A stretch of DNA of 47,523 bases, from NCBI GenBank assembly GCA_900766135.1, contig CAAFUF010000019.1, forward strand, positions 1 to 47,523. The letters run 5' to 3'. The stretch's first letter is position 1. Each line of letters starts with the position of its first letter. Shown here one piece after another: positions 7,641-15,457 of the stretch. The notes beneath the pieces are model-generated. The model worked only from the letters and a program-made list of their open reading frames with translations. It had not been told where the DNA came from and searched no databases. The stretch comes from Paenibacillaceae bacterium (GTDB taxonomy: Bacteria; Bacillota; Bacilli; Paenibacillales; Paenibacillaceae). Made by a program: the position numbers and the translations under genes.

Positions 7641-7692
7641 ACGAAGTCACATCGAATCATTTGTAAGACGACCGATTCGATGTGACTTTCGT
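7641..7692. repeat. Long intergenic hairpin between pheT and zapA
   Basis: The arms CGAAGTCACATCGAATC (from 7642) and GATTCGATGTGACTTTCG (to about 7692) form a stem of about 17 pairs with one bulge and a 15-base loop. There is no proper T run after it, so it is a weak terminator at best. It may instead act as an mRNA 3' stabiliser for pheST. Confidence 0.5.
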
Positions 7693-7745
7693 GCAATTAT
7701 CTGCATCTAAGAGACGACACACAGGACCGAAGGAGGCACATAGCG

Positions 7746-9293
7746 TTGAATAATCAAGGCCGAATTAGCGTAAACGTGGAAATCTACGGAACTTCTTATA
7801 AAATCGTCGGAAGCAGCGCGGAGTACATGAAGCAGGTGGCGCGCCGCGTGGATGAACATATTCGCAGCATCTCCCAGGCCTATCCTCATTTGGACACGCC
7901 GCGGCTGGCCGTACTGGCGGCCGTACGGATGGCCGAGGAAGCGATCCGGGTGGAGCAGCTCCAGAACGAACTGCAAAATGCCAAACAGGAAAAGTCGGTG
8001 CTGCTTCAAGAGAACTCCGTCCTGCAGGATTTACATGCCAAACAGGAAAATATGTACAAGGCGCTTCAGGAGGAACAACAGCAGTTGAAGAACGAGAAGC
8101 GCCAGCTTGCCGGGCAAGCCGAGAAGCTGGAAGCCTCCCTGCTGGGGCAGGAGGAGGAAACGCGCAAGCTGCGCGGCCGGATGCAGGAGCTGGAGCGCCA
8201 GCTTACCGAGCAGCGCGGCAGCAACTCGCAGCTTCAAGCCAAGCTGCGCCAGGCCGAGCAGACGGCGGCGAAGGAGAAGGAGGAGGCGGCCAAGCTGCAG
8301 AAGCAGGTAAGCGAGCTGCAGCGGCGCGAGCAAGACGCCAAGGCGGCCGAGCAACGGGCGATGCAGCAAAGCGGGAAGCTGCAGGAGCAGACGAAGCAGC
8401 TCCAAGGCTCGCTCCAGGCCGCGCAAGCGGAAACGAAGCAGTTGCAGCAAAAGCTCCAGGAAGCCAAGGAGCGGGAGGACAAGCTTCGGGCCGAGGTCTC
8501 GGCGGCGCAGCAGAACGAGAAGTCATGGCAGAAGCTGGCCGAGAAGCGCAACGAGGAGTTAAGCCGCCTGGAAATCAGCTTGCTGGAGGCCGCCGACAAG
8601 AGCGAACGGCTGACCGAGCAACTGGCAGCCGAAGCAAGCCTGCTGGAGGAAGCCAGCGGAGAGTTGCAGGCGGAGCGGGTCAAGGCCGGCACGTTGGCTG
8701 CCGAGCTGGATTCGCTGCGCTCCCGGTTGGAACGGATCGCCGGGGAGCGGGAACAAGCTCTGCTTGCGGCGCAGACGGCCGGAGAAGAGAAGCGGCAGCT
8801 GGAGCAAGAGCTGGACGAGCTGAACCTGCGATTGCAGGAGCTCAAGGAGGGCCGCAAATCGGTTGCCGCGCTGGAGTCCGAGCTGGAGAGTTATCGCTCG
8901 GCGGCGGAGGAACGGGAACAGGAGTGGCAGATGAAGTGGGCTTCGGCGGAACGCGAGCTGAGCACTTGGCGCGAGAAGGAAGCCGAGCTGCAACGGCAAT
9001 TGGACGAATGGCAGCAGGAAAGCGCAGCCGGAAGCGAACGCGTACTGACGATGGCCGGCGACTTCGAGGCGCTGGAGGAAGAGAAGCGTCGGATGGCGGA
9101 GCAGCTGCAGGAGATCACGGACAGTTACGAGCTGATTTCCCATCAATTCCGGCTCCTGCAGCTCGAGCGGGAGAAGGAACAAGAGCAGCAGGCCGAGCGG
9201 GAAGAGGAATACCGGCGCCTGAAGGACGATTACGCCAAGCTGCAATCGGAATATAACGAATGGATCGAATTGCTTGAACAGGATCCGTCGTAA
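7746..9293 (+). CDS. zapA: ZapA domain protein with long coiled-coil extension
   Basis: The first 90 residues are a ZapA domain (ISVNVEIYGTSYKIVGSS...MKQVARRVDEHIRSIS...LDTPRLAVLAAVRMAEE). ZapA is a cytoplasmic partner of FtsZ that bundles protofilaments at the Z ring. From about residue 75 to the end the protein is a continuous Glu/Gln/Lys/Leu-rich coiled coil of more than 400 residues, with heptad-like leucines. Total length is 515, against about 85-110 for typical ZapA. The TTG start at 7746 is supported by AAGGAGG at 7730-7736. It follows pheT as zapA follows pheT-rnhC in B. subtilis. The tail may scaffold other divisome parts (inference). Confidence 0.85.
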   Translation: MNNQGRISVNVEIYGTSYKIVGSSAEYMKQVARRVDEHIRSISQAYPHLDTPRLAVLAAVRMAEEAIRVEQLQNELQNAKQEKSVLLQENSVLQDLHAKQENMYKALQEEQQQLKNEKRQLAGQAEKLEASLLGQEEETRKLRGRMQELERQLTEQRGSNSQLQAKLRQAEQTAAKEKEEAAKLQKQVSELQRREQDAKAAEQRAMQQSGKLQEQTKQLQGSLQAAQAETKQLQQKLQEAKEREDKLRAEVSAAQQNEKSWQKLAEKRNEELSRLEISLLEAADKSERLTEQLAAEASLLEEASGELQAERVKAGTLAAELDSLRSRLERIAGEREQALLAAQTAGEEKRQLEQELDELNLRLQELKEGRKSVAALESELESYRSAAEEREQEWQMKWASAERELSTWREKEAELQRQLDEWQQESAAGSERVLTMAGDFEALEEEKRRMAEQLQEITDSYELISHQFRLLQLEREKEQEQQAEREEEYRRLKDDYAKLQSEYNEWIELLEQDPS

Positions 9294-9318
9294 AGGCGGA
9301 TGAAAGATCGACCCAATG

Positions 9319-9354
9319 AATAAGAGCCCCGGCAGCATGCCGCGGGCTCTTATT
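9319..9354. terminator. Bidirectional terminator between zapA and the CuA lipoprotein gene
   Basis: The near-palindrome AATAAGAGCCC...GGGCTCTTATT can serve zapA on the plus strand and the convergent lipoprotein gene on the minus strand. Confidence 0.75.
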
Positions 9355-9373
9355 GCGCAAAAAGGCGAAGCGT

Positions 9374-9754
9374 TTATTCAACGATGATTTTAGAAATCAT
9401 GCCGCTGTGGCCGGAACCGCACATGACCGAGCAGGACATCTCGAATTCGCCGGCTTCGGTCGGAACAATTACGGCGGAGTCGTTCTTGCGGTCAAGCTGC
9501 AGCTTCAGGCCGGGAACGAGGATTCCATGGTTTCCGGAGGCGTTCTTGAAGACGATTTTCACCGGTACGTCTTTCTTTAAATGGTATTCCGCTTGATCGA
9601 ATTGATAGTTGCTGGCTTCGATGACCAACTCGGCTTCCGGTTTAATGTTGCTTTCGGCGGCGGACCCGCCGGTCTCGGCCGCTCTACCGCCGCTGCAAGC
9701 GGTAACAAGCAGCAACAGGACTGAACTTGCGACGATGGCTATGCTTTTCTTCAC
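9374..9754 (-). CDS. Lipoprotein with CuA-type cupredoxin domain (cytochrome c oxidase subunit II-like)
   Basis: A 126-residue exported protein. The N-terminal signal peptide ends in a lipobox LLLVTAC, with lipidation at Cys20. A single cupredoxin domain follows (about 40-126). The C-terminal motif CSVMCGSGHSGM supplies Cys108, Cys112, His116 and Met119, and His76 is in GNHG, matching the CuA binuclear copper ligand set of cytochrome oxidase subunit II. The usual membrane hairpin of subunit II is missing, so the protein is anchored only by lipid. No oxidase genes adjoin it. It could be an electron-transfer or copper-carrier protein outside the membrane; the partner is unknown. Confidence 0.8.
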   Translation of the reverse strand: MKKSIAIVASSVLLLLVTACSGGRAAETGGSAAESNIKPEAELVIEASNYQFDQAEYHLKKDVPVKIVFKNASGNHGILVPGLKLQLDRKNDSAVIVPTEAGEFEMSCSVMCGSGHSGMISKIIVE

Positions 9755-9939
9755 AATTATCCCTCGCGATACAGTATATTTGTGACAATTTTAAGAATAT
9801 CATACCGTATTTTGCAGGGGGCGGAAGGCTTAAGGTTTGAAGAATTGTTGAACTTCTGCGGGAACGGCCTTCGTAAGCCGTGGACCGTCAGGGACCCAAG
9901 GAAGAAGATGATTCACGTAATATAGCCTTTTGAACGGAG

Positions 9940-9992
9940 AAAGAGGCCATTCCCGCCGCAGTGTGACAAACCTGCGGAAGGAAGGCCTCTTT
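9940..9992 (-). terminator. Hairpin terminator of the holin-like gene
   Basis: AAAGAGGCC...GGCCTCTTT with additional pairing (CCGCAG/CTGCGG) forms a long stem immediately downstream of the minus-strand gene ending at 10009. Confidence 0.65.
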
Positions 9993-10008
9993 GCTTGGTG
10001 CACCGCCA

Positions 10009-10371
10009 TTAACGGTTGGCTTTGTCTTTACCTGCGTCAAAGGGAGTTGACACGGGAATGAACAGGTCGATGATCCCGATCACCAATGCGGCAAGCAAAG
10101 CGCCGATAACGGAGACGGATACGCCGGAAATAATGAACTGGGCAAGCCAGATCACGAGCGCACTCGTAAGAAAACCGACGATTCCGCGCCCGAACGGGGT
10201 AACCCTCGTTCCGAAAATGCCTTCAATGGCCCAGCCCAATAGGGCGATGACCAAGGCGAGCAGCAAGGCGCTGCCGAATCCGCCGATGCTGAATTGCGGT
10301 ACGAGCCATCCCACAACCAGCAGAACCAGGGCGGAGACGATGAATCGCACGACGTGTCCCAGAAAATGCAT
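10009..10371 (-). CDS. Phage holin family 4 superfamily membrane protein (YvlD-like)
   Basis: A 120-residue, highly hydrophobic protein with four predicted membrane helices and the family pattern FIVSALVLLVVGWLVPQF. Short loops hold GIFGTRVTPFGRGIVGF, and the C terminus is polar (PFDAGKDKANR). This matches the widespread Phage_holin_4_2/YvlD family, which despite its name is chromosomal and of unknown role. B. subtilis relatives are linked to envelope stress. A minus-strand AGGAGG near 10380 precedes the ATG. It stands alone between two terminators or gene starts. Confidence 0.75.
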   Translation of the reverse strand: MHFLGHVVRFIVSALVLLVVGWLVPQFSIGGFGSALLLALVIALLGWAIEGIFGTRVTPFGRGIVGFLTSALVIWLAQFIISGVSVSVIGALLAALVIGIIDLFIPVSTPFDAGKDKANR

Positions 10372-10524
10372 GGTACATAGCCTCCTTTTAGAAGTAAGTA
10401 CGTTTGGCTATACGCAATTATCATGTTCCGCGATTCGCATTCTTATGTGTGATGTGGGCAAATGGCGAAAAATGAATGGTTTCGTTATAATGGGATCATA
10501 GCCCGAGGGGAGTTGTGAACGTAC

Positions 10525-12891
10525 TTGGACGAGAAAATTTTCAAAACTATGGAATATCGAAAAATTATAGATCAGCTGTCATCTTATTCCCAAACGGCGC
10601 TCGGAAAAAGAACGGCGGAAGCGCTGCAACCTGCCACCGATTTGGAAGATGTCAAGCGGATGCTGCAAGCCACCGATGAAGCGTTTAAAGTGGACCGCCT
10701 GAAGGGCGCGCCCGGATTCGGCGGGATCGTGGACATCACTCCGGCCGTCAAACGGGCCCGGATCGGGGGGACGCTGAACCCGCACGAACTGCTTGGCATT
10801 GCGACCACGTTGGAGGGCTCGCGCCGGATCAAACGGTATATCGCCACGATGCATGAAGAGCACGAAGTCCAACTGCTGTTTAACTTAAGCGACGCCTTAA
10901 GCGAACAGAAGCCTTTGGAAGACGCGATCAAACGCTGCATCGACGATAGCGCGGAGGTGCTGGATTCGGCGAGTCCCGAGTTGGCCAGCATCCGCCGCGA
11001 GCTGCGGGGCGGGGAGGTGCGGATCCGCGAGAAGCTCGATGCGATGATCCGCTCGTCTTCGGTGTCGAAGATGCTGCAGGATCAGCTGATTACGATCCGC
11101 GGCGACCGCTTCGTGATCCCCGTCAAGGCGGAGTATCGCGCCCATTTCGGCGGGATCGTGCACGATCAGTCCGGATCGGGAGCCACGCTGTTCATTGAGC
11201 CGGAATCGATCGTGGCGATGAACAACAAGCTGCGCGAGACGCGGCTGCGCGAAGAACGCGAAATCGAGGTCATCTTGCAGAAGCTTACCGCCCTGGTTGG
11301 CGAGCAAGCCGAGTTGCTGTTGTACGACGGGGACGTGCTGGGCCAATTGGATTTTATCTTCGCCAAAGCCCGTCTGGCCCGGGAATTGAAGGGTACGCTG
11401 CCGCGCATGAACGATCGCGGTTTTCTTAAGCTGAAGAAGGGCCGTCACCCGTTGATCCCGCCCGACCAAGTCGTTCCGATCGACGTGGAACTGGGGAATC
11501 AGTACTCGACGATCATCGTTACCGGTCCAAACACCGGGGGGAAAACCGTCACGCTGAAAACGATCGGACTGCTCAGCCTGATGGCGATGTCCGGGTTGTT
11601 CGTGCCGGCCGAAGACGGCAGCCAGCTCTGCGTTTTTGACGCGATTTATGCCGATATCGGCGACGAGCAAAGCATCGAGCAGAGCTTGAGTACGTTCTCC
11701 AGCCATATGACGAACATCATTTCGATCTTGCGCCGGATGACGCCCAAAAGCCTCGTCCTACTGGATGAGCTGGGTGCGGGTACCGACCCGGCCGAAGGTT
11801 CGGCGCTGGCCATCGCGATTCTGGAGCATATCCATTCGCTGGGCTGCCGGATGGTGGCGACAACCCACTTCAGCGAGCTGAAAGCTTATGCATATGAACG
11901 AAAAGGCGTCATCAACGCCAGCATGGAGTTTGATGTTAGCACGTTAAGTCCGACCTATCGTCTGCTGGTGGGGGTTCCCGGACGAAGCAACGCGTTCGCT
12001 ATCGCCGAACGGCTGGGCCTGCCGGAGCGGATCCTGGAGTATGCCCGCGGCGAAGTGACCGAAGAGGACATGCGCGTCGAGAATATGATCGCCTCGCTGG
12101 AACAGAACCGCCTCGGCGCGGAGCAGGAGCGCGAAACGGCCGAGCAGCTGCGGCGGGAGATGGAAGAGCTCCGCAGACGCCACGCTTCCGAGCTGGAGAA
12201 GCTGGAGCAGCAGCGCGATAAACGCCTCGAGAAGGCGGAGGAGGAAGCGTCGGCGATCATTGCCAAGGCCCGTCAGGAAGCCGAACGGATTATCGGGGAC
12301 CTGCGCCGGCTTGCGATGGAAGAAGGCGCAGCAGTCAAGGAGCACAAGCTGATCGCCGCGCGCAAGGAGCTGGACGAAGCCGAACCGCAGCGCCGTAAGA
12401 AAAGCGGGGCAGCCCGCAAAACAGCGAAACCACCGCGGCAAATCGAACCGGGCGACGAGGTGATGGTGTACAGCTTGAATCAGAAAGGCAATGTCGTGGA
12501 GCTCTCCGGCAGCAAAGAAGCGGTCGTGCAGCTCGGCATCATGAAGATGAAGGTGAGCCTGGACGACATGGAGCTGATTGCCGCAGCCCCGGCCAGCAAG
12601 CCGGTTCAACGGACGGCGCCAAACGTCAAGCGGACGCGCGACGAGAACGTTCGCAGCGAGCTGGATTTGCGCGGGGCCAACCTGGAGGAGGCGTTGATCG
12701 AGGTCGACCGCTTCATTGACGAAGCCTACTTAAGCAATTTAGGCCAAATTTACATCATTCACGGGAAAGGCACCGGGATTTTGCGGACAGGGATTTCCGA
12801 ATATCTTCGCAAGCATAAGCATGTCAAGAGCTATCGTCTGGGGAATTACGGAGAAGGCGGAACCGGCGTTACGGTAGCCGAGCTGAAGTAA
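10525..12891 (+). CDS. mutS2: Endonuclease MutS2
   Basis: The 788-residue MutS2 protein acts on branched DNA and, in B. subtilis, on collided ribosomes. The N-terminal core and clamp region is followed by the ATPase domain, with Walker A GPNTGGKT near residues 334-341, Walker B VLLDELGAGTDP near 412 and the signature region TTHFSELK near 455. A long charged helical segment (about 515-620) leads into a KOW-like patch and the C-terminal Smr nuclease domain (about 710-788, ELDLRGANLEEA and IIHGKGTGILRTGI). The TTG start gives the family's usual N terminus (MDEKIFKTMEYRKI). In B. subtilis yshB and polX separate zapA from mutS2; both are missing here. Confidence 0.95.
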   Translation: MDEKIFKTMEYRKIIDQLSSYSQTALGKRTAEALQPATDLEDVKRMLQATDEAFKVDRLKGAPGFGGIVDITPAVKRARIGGTLNPHELLGIATTLEGSRRIKRYIATMHEEHEVQLLFNLSDALSEQKPLEDAIKRCIDDSAEVLDSASPELASIRRELRGGEVRIREKLDAMIRSSSVSKMLQDQLITIRGDRFVIPVKAEYRAHFGGIVHDQSGSGATLFIEPESIVAMNNKLRETRLREEREIEVILQKLTALVGEQAELLLYDGDVLGQLDFIFAKARLARELKGTLPRMNDRGFLKLKKGRHPLIPPDQVVPIDVELGNQYSTIIVTGPNTGGKTVTLKTIGLLSLMAMSGLFVPAEDGSQLCVFDAIYADIGDEQSIEQSLSTFSSHMTNIISILRRMTPKSLVLLDELGAGTDPAEGSALAIAILEHIHSLGCRMVATTHFSELKAYAYERKGVINASMEFDVSTLSPTYRLLVGVPGRSNAFAIAERLGLPERILEYARGEVTEEDMRVENMIASLEQNRLGAEQERETAEQLRREMEELRRRHASELEKLEQQRDKRLEKAEEEASAIIAKARQEAERIIGDLRRLAMEEGAAVKEHKLIAARKELDEAEPQRRKKSGAARKTAKPPRQIEPGDEVMVYSLNQKGNVVELSGSKEAVVQLGIMKMKVSLDDMELIAAAPASKPVQRTAPNVKRTRDENVRSELDLRGANLEEALIEVDRFIDEAYLSNLGQIYIIHGKGTGILRTGISEYLRKHKHVKSYRLGNYGEGGTGVTVAELK

Positions 12892-12928
12892 GAACGAATA
12901 GCCTCATGGCATAAAGGGAGAGGACGCT

Positions 12929-13345
12929 ATGAAGGAAAGCATTGATCCGCTCTTGGAGCAACCGCTGGGGCTGATGATCGGATATTTATCCGTAGCGGTG
13001 TTGGAATTGATCGTGTTTCTTTCCTGCTTCGAACTGTTCGCAAGGTACCGCTGCTGGCAGGAGATCAAGCGCGGCAATCTGGCCGCGTCGCTGGCCACCG
13101 GCGGGAAAATATTCGGGCTGGCCAATATCATCCGTTATGCAGCGGTACATCCGTCCATCTACGACTTTATGATTTGGTCTTCCGTTGGGGCCTTGCTGCT
13201 GTTTGCTGCATATTTGCTATTCGAGTTCTTGACGCCGGTGTTCCACATCGACGAAGAAATCGCAGCGGGGAATGCCAGCGTCGGTTTTATCGCGATGGCC
13301 GTTTCGGTGTCGGTGTCCTTTTTGATCGGCGTTTGCATAGGTTAG
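12929..13345 (+). CDS. DUF350 membrane protein (YshE-like)
   Basis: A 138-residue protein with four hydrophobic segments: near 15-40 (GYLSVAVLELIVFLSCFELF), 60-70, 83-105 and 118-138. The size and hydropathy fit the DUF350 family. The position directly after mutS2 matches yshE in B. subtilis. Function is unknown. A GGGAGAGG ribosome binding site lies at 12916-12923. A 26-codon gene and a zinc-ribbon gene follow with short gaps and may be co-transcribed. Confidence 0.7.
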   Translation: MKESIDPLLEQPLGLMIGYLSVAVLELIVFLSCFELFARYRCWQEIKRGNLAASLATGGKIFGLANIIRYAAVHPSIYDFMIWSSVGALLLFAAYLLFEFLTPVFHIDEEIAAGNASVGFIAMAVSVSVSFLIGVCIG

Positions 13346-13372
13346 GGATCTGAGTTGAAGGAGTAGAACGAC

Positions 13373-13453
13373 GTGAAAAACCTGGTCAAGGTGTTATTTA
13401 TCGCCTCTATTCTGTTTTTGGCCGCGGGCATTATTTATTTATGGAATGCTTAA
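13373..13453 (+). CDS. 26-residue membrane peptide
   Basis: A GTG at 13373 follows GAAGGAG at 13357-13363. The predicted product begins MKNLVKVLFIASILFLAAG and ends in a short polar tail (WNA). One membrane helix covers most of it, with two N-terminal lysines facing the cytoplasm. The good ribosome binding site and the tight fit between two genes support translation. No function can be assigned. Confidence 0.5.
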   Translation: MKNLVKVLFIASILFLAAGIIYLWNA

Positions 13454-13480
13454 TTTGGTAACGAAAGGACGATTTTGGGT

Positions 13481-14074
13481 ATGGAAACGACGATTTGCCC
13501 ATGGTGCCAAACGGAAATCGTTTGGGACGAAGAGCTGGGGCCGGAGGAGGAATGCCCACACTGCCACAACGAATTAAAGGGCTACCGGACAATCAACATC
13601 ACGCTTGGCCCGGAAGAAGAGGAGTTCGAGGACGAGGAGAACGACCATCCCTTTCATGATCGGAAGCATCCCCTGGATGAAGACGACGAGGATGCGGACG
13701 GCGAGCCGTTGTGGGAGGATGCAGGGGACGCGCATCTGGGCGCTGTCCGCCGGGTCGAGGCGTTTACGGCGTCGGGCGGTGATTTGCTGAAGTACGAAAC
13801 CGGCGTGGAGAAGCTGCTTGACGCGCAGGACGAAGTGCCGGAATGCCCGCATTGCCGGGAATATATGGTTTATGCCGGGAAGCAGAAGCTGGTATCGCAG
13901 GACGGCGGGTTTGAGGCGGCCGTTCCGACAGGCGGGAATCGCCCGCTCCTATCGGGGGATGCCGAGCTGAATGTTTACGTCTGCTCCGCTTGCTTCCATG
14001 TTAGCCGGTTTTTGGACGAATCTTCCCGGATCGCCATGATCCGCACCATTTCAGGTGAAGAGGACAATGAATAA
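13481..14074 (+). CDS. Zinc-ribbon protein of unknown function
   Basis: A 197-residue cytoplasmic protein. The N-terminal knuckle CPWCQTEIVWDE...CPHCHNEL (residues 6-32) forms a four-cysteine zinc ribbon, and a second pair ECPHCREYM (about 125) with YVCSACFHVSR (about 168) forms another. Between them is a very acidic segment (about 45-85). No catalytic motif is visible. GAAAGGA at 13463-13469 lies 11 bases before this ATG and 5 before an in-frame TTG at 13475, so the start could be two codons earlier. A terminator at 14099-14125 ends the cluster. Confidence 0.7.
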   Translation: METTICPWCQTEIVWDEELGPEEECPHCHNELKGYRTINITLGPEEEEFEDEENDHPFHDRKHPLDEDDEDADGEPLWEDAGDAHLGAVRRVEAFTASGGDLLKYETGVEKLLDAQDEVPECPHCREYMVYAGKQKLVSQDGGFEAAVPTGGNRPLLSGDAELNVYVCSACFHVSRFLDESSRIAMIRTISGEEDNE

Positions 14075-14098
14075 GCCATAAAATTTTGGCAGCGATCG

Positions 14099-14125
14099 GC
14101 CCTGTCCTTACGGACGGGGCTTTTT
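14099..14125 (+). terminator. Terminator after the zinc-ribbon gene
   Basis: GCCCTGTCC-TTAC-GGACGGGGC is followed by five T, a compact GC-rich rho-independent terminator. Confidence 0.9.
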
Positions 14126-14245
14126 GGCGTCCAAGGGTCCTTAGGTTTTCACGGGAACGTCTCATGCTTCGGCCATTTTTGGGTATCTTACAGTTGCACA
14201 ACCTCTTACAGGGGGAAACTCGAAGTTTGGCGGGGGAGCGAATTC

Positions 14246-15457
14246 ATGAAAAAACACCTGAACAGCCAATCGATCCTGCTGCTGGCGGTGAACGGCCTCT
14301 TCGTGCTTGCCGGCGCCTTATCGGGCACGTTCCTGAACGTCTACATCTGGAAGGTCAAACCGGACTTTAACCTGATCGCCTGGTTCACGTTCAGCCAGCA
14401 GGTGGCGTTGGGGCTTGTCTTTTGGATTGCCGGAAAATGGGTGAAGGAACGCGATAAAATGATCTTTTTGCGGCTCGGGATGATCGTTTCGGGCATCTTC
14501 TATTTGCTGGTGCTATGGACGGGCAAACATACGGTGGACTACATATGGCCGCTCGGTTTGTTGTTCGGAACCGGTTCGGGATTATTCTGGCTGGCCTTCA
14601 ACGTCGTTTATTTCGAGGTGACCGATGTCGAGACGCGGGATCGCTTCAACGGCTGGGTGGGGATTCTGGGTTCGGTGATCGGGATCTTCGGCCCATGGGT
14701 CTCCGGTTGGCTCATCTCCATGAAACACGGGGAGGCCGGTTACCGGTTGATCTTTACCCTCTCGTTAATCGTCTATGGGACCGGGATCCTGCTTAGCTTT
14801 TGGCTGAAAAAAAGAAAAACCGGCGAGCCCTACAGCTGGCTGGCTCCGGTACGCATGCTGAAAAAGGGCAGCCCTTGGCGCCAGGCTGCTCCGGCTTCGG
14901 CCGCTCATGGCTTGCGCGAGGGCGTATTTTCATTTCTGATCAACCTGCTGATCTTTATCAGCACCTCGGCGGAGTGGCGGATCGGGCAATATTCGCTGAT
15001 CACGTCTTTGGTTTCTCTGGTCAGCTTTTGGGCAGTGGGCAAATGGTTGAAAATCCGCGCGCGCTATTACGGCATGTTACTCGGAGCCATTCTCATCACC
15101 GCCGTCATCATCCCGCTGCTCTGGAAGGTCAACTACGCCACCCTGATGGTGATGGGGGTCGGGACGTCGCTGTTCTTGCCGCTGTATCTCATTCCGGTCA
15201 TCTCTTCGGTTTTCGATTTGATCGGGAATAGCCCGGAAAGCGTCGAGCAACGGGTCGAGCTGATCGTGCTCCGAGAGCTTAGCATTACCGTCGGCCGGTT
15301 GGGCGGAACGCTGTTGTTTATCGCCGTATATTCCATGGTTCCGCGCATGCCGACGATCACCTGGCTGATGTTCGCCCTGGGCGCGACGCCGGTGTTAAGC
15401 TGGCTGGCGCTGCGCCGGCTGTTGAAACGGGGGGTTAAGGCTGCCAATAGCGCCTAG
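14246..15457 (+). CDS. MFS transporter
   Basis: A 403-residue integral membrane protein with about 11-12 hydrophobic segments in two halves, joined by a basic loop (LKKRKTGEPYSW near 190). Segments such as IWPLGLLFGTGSGLFWLAFNVVYFE and GWVGILGSVIGIFGPWVSGW have the Gly-rich packing typical of major facilitator carriers. The substrate cannot be told from the sequence. The ATG follows GGGGGAG at 14232-14238. The gene ends directly against the convergent FAD oxidoreductase, with no bases between their stop codons. Confidence 0.8.
   Translation: MKKHLNSQSILLLAVNGLFVLAGALSGTFLNVYIWKVKPDFNLIAWFTFSQQVALGLVFWIAGKWVKERDKMIFLRLGMIVSGIFYLLVLWTGKHTVDYIWPLGLLFGTGSGLFWLAFNVVYFEVTDVETRDRFNGWVGILGSVIGIFGPWVSGWLISMKHGEAGYRLIFTLSLIVYGTGILLSFWLKKRKTGEPYSWLAPVRMLKKGSPWRQAAPASAAHGLREGVFSFLINLLIFISTSAEWRIGQYSLITSLVSLVSFWAVGKWLKIRARYYGMLLGAILITAVIIPLLWKVNYATLMVMGVGTSLFLPLYLIPVISSVFDLIGNSPESVEQRVELIVLRELSITVGRLGGTLLFIAVYSMVPRMPTITWLMFALGATPVLSWLALRRLLKRGVKAANSA

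Noticed and set aside
10009..10371. Phage remnant, from the holin family name
   Set aside because: The YvlD-like family is chromosomal, and no other phage gene is nearby.
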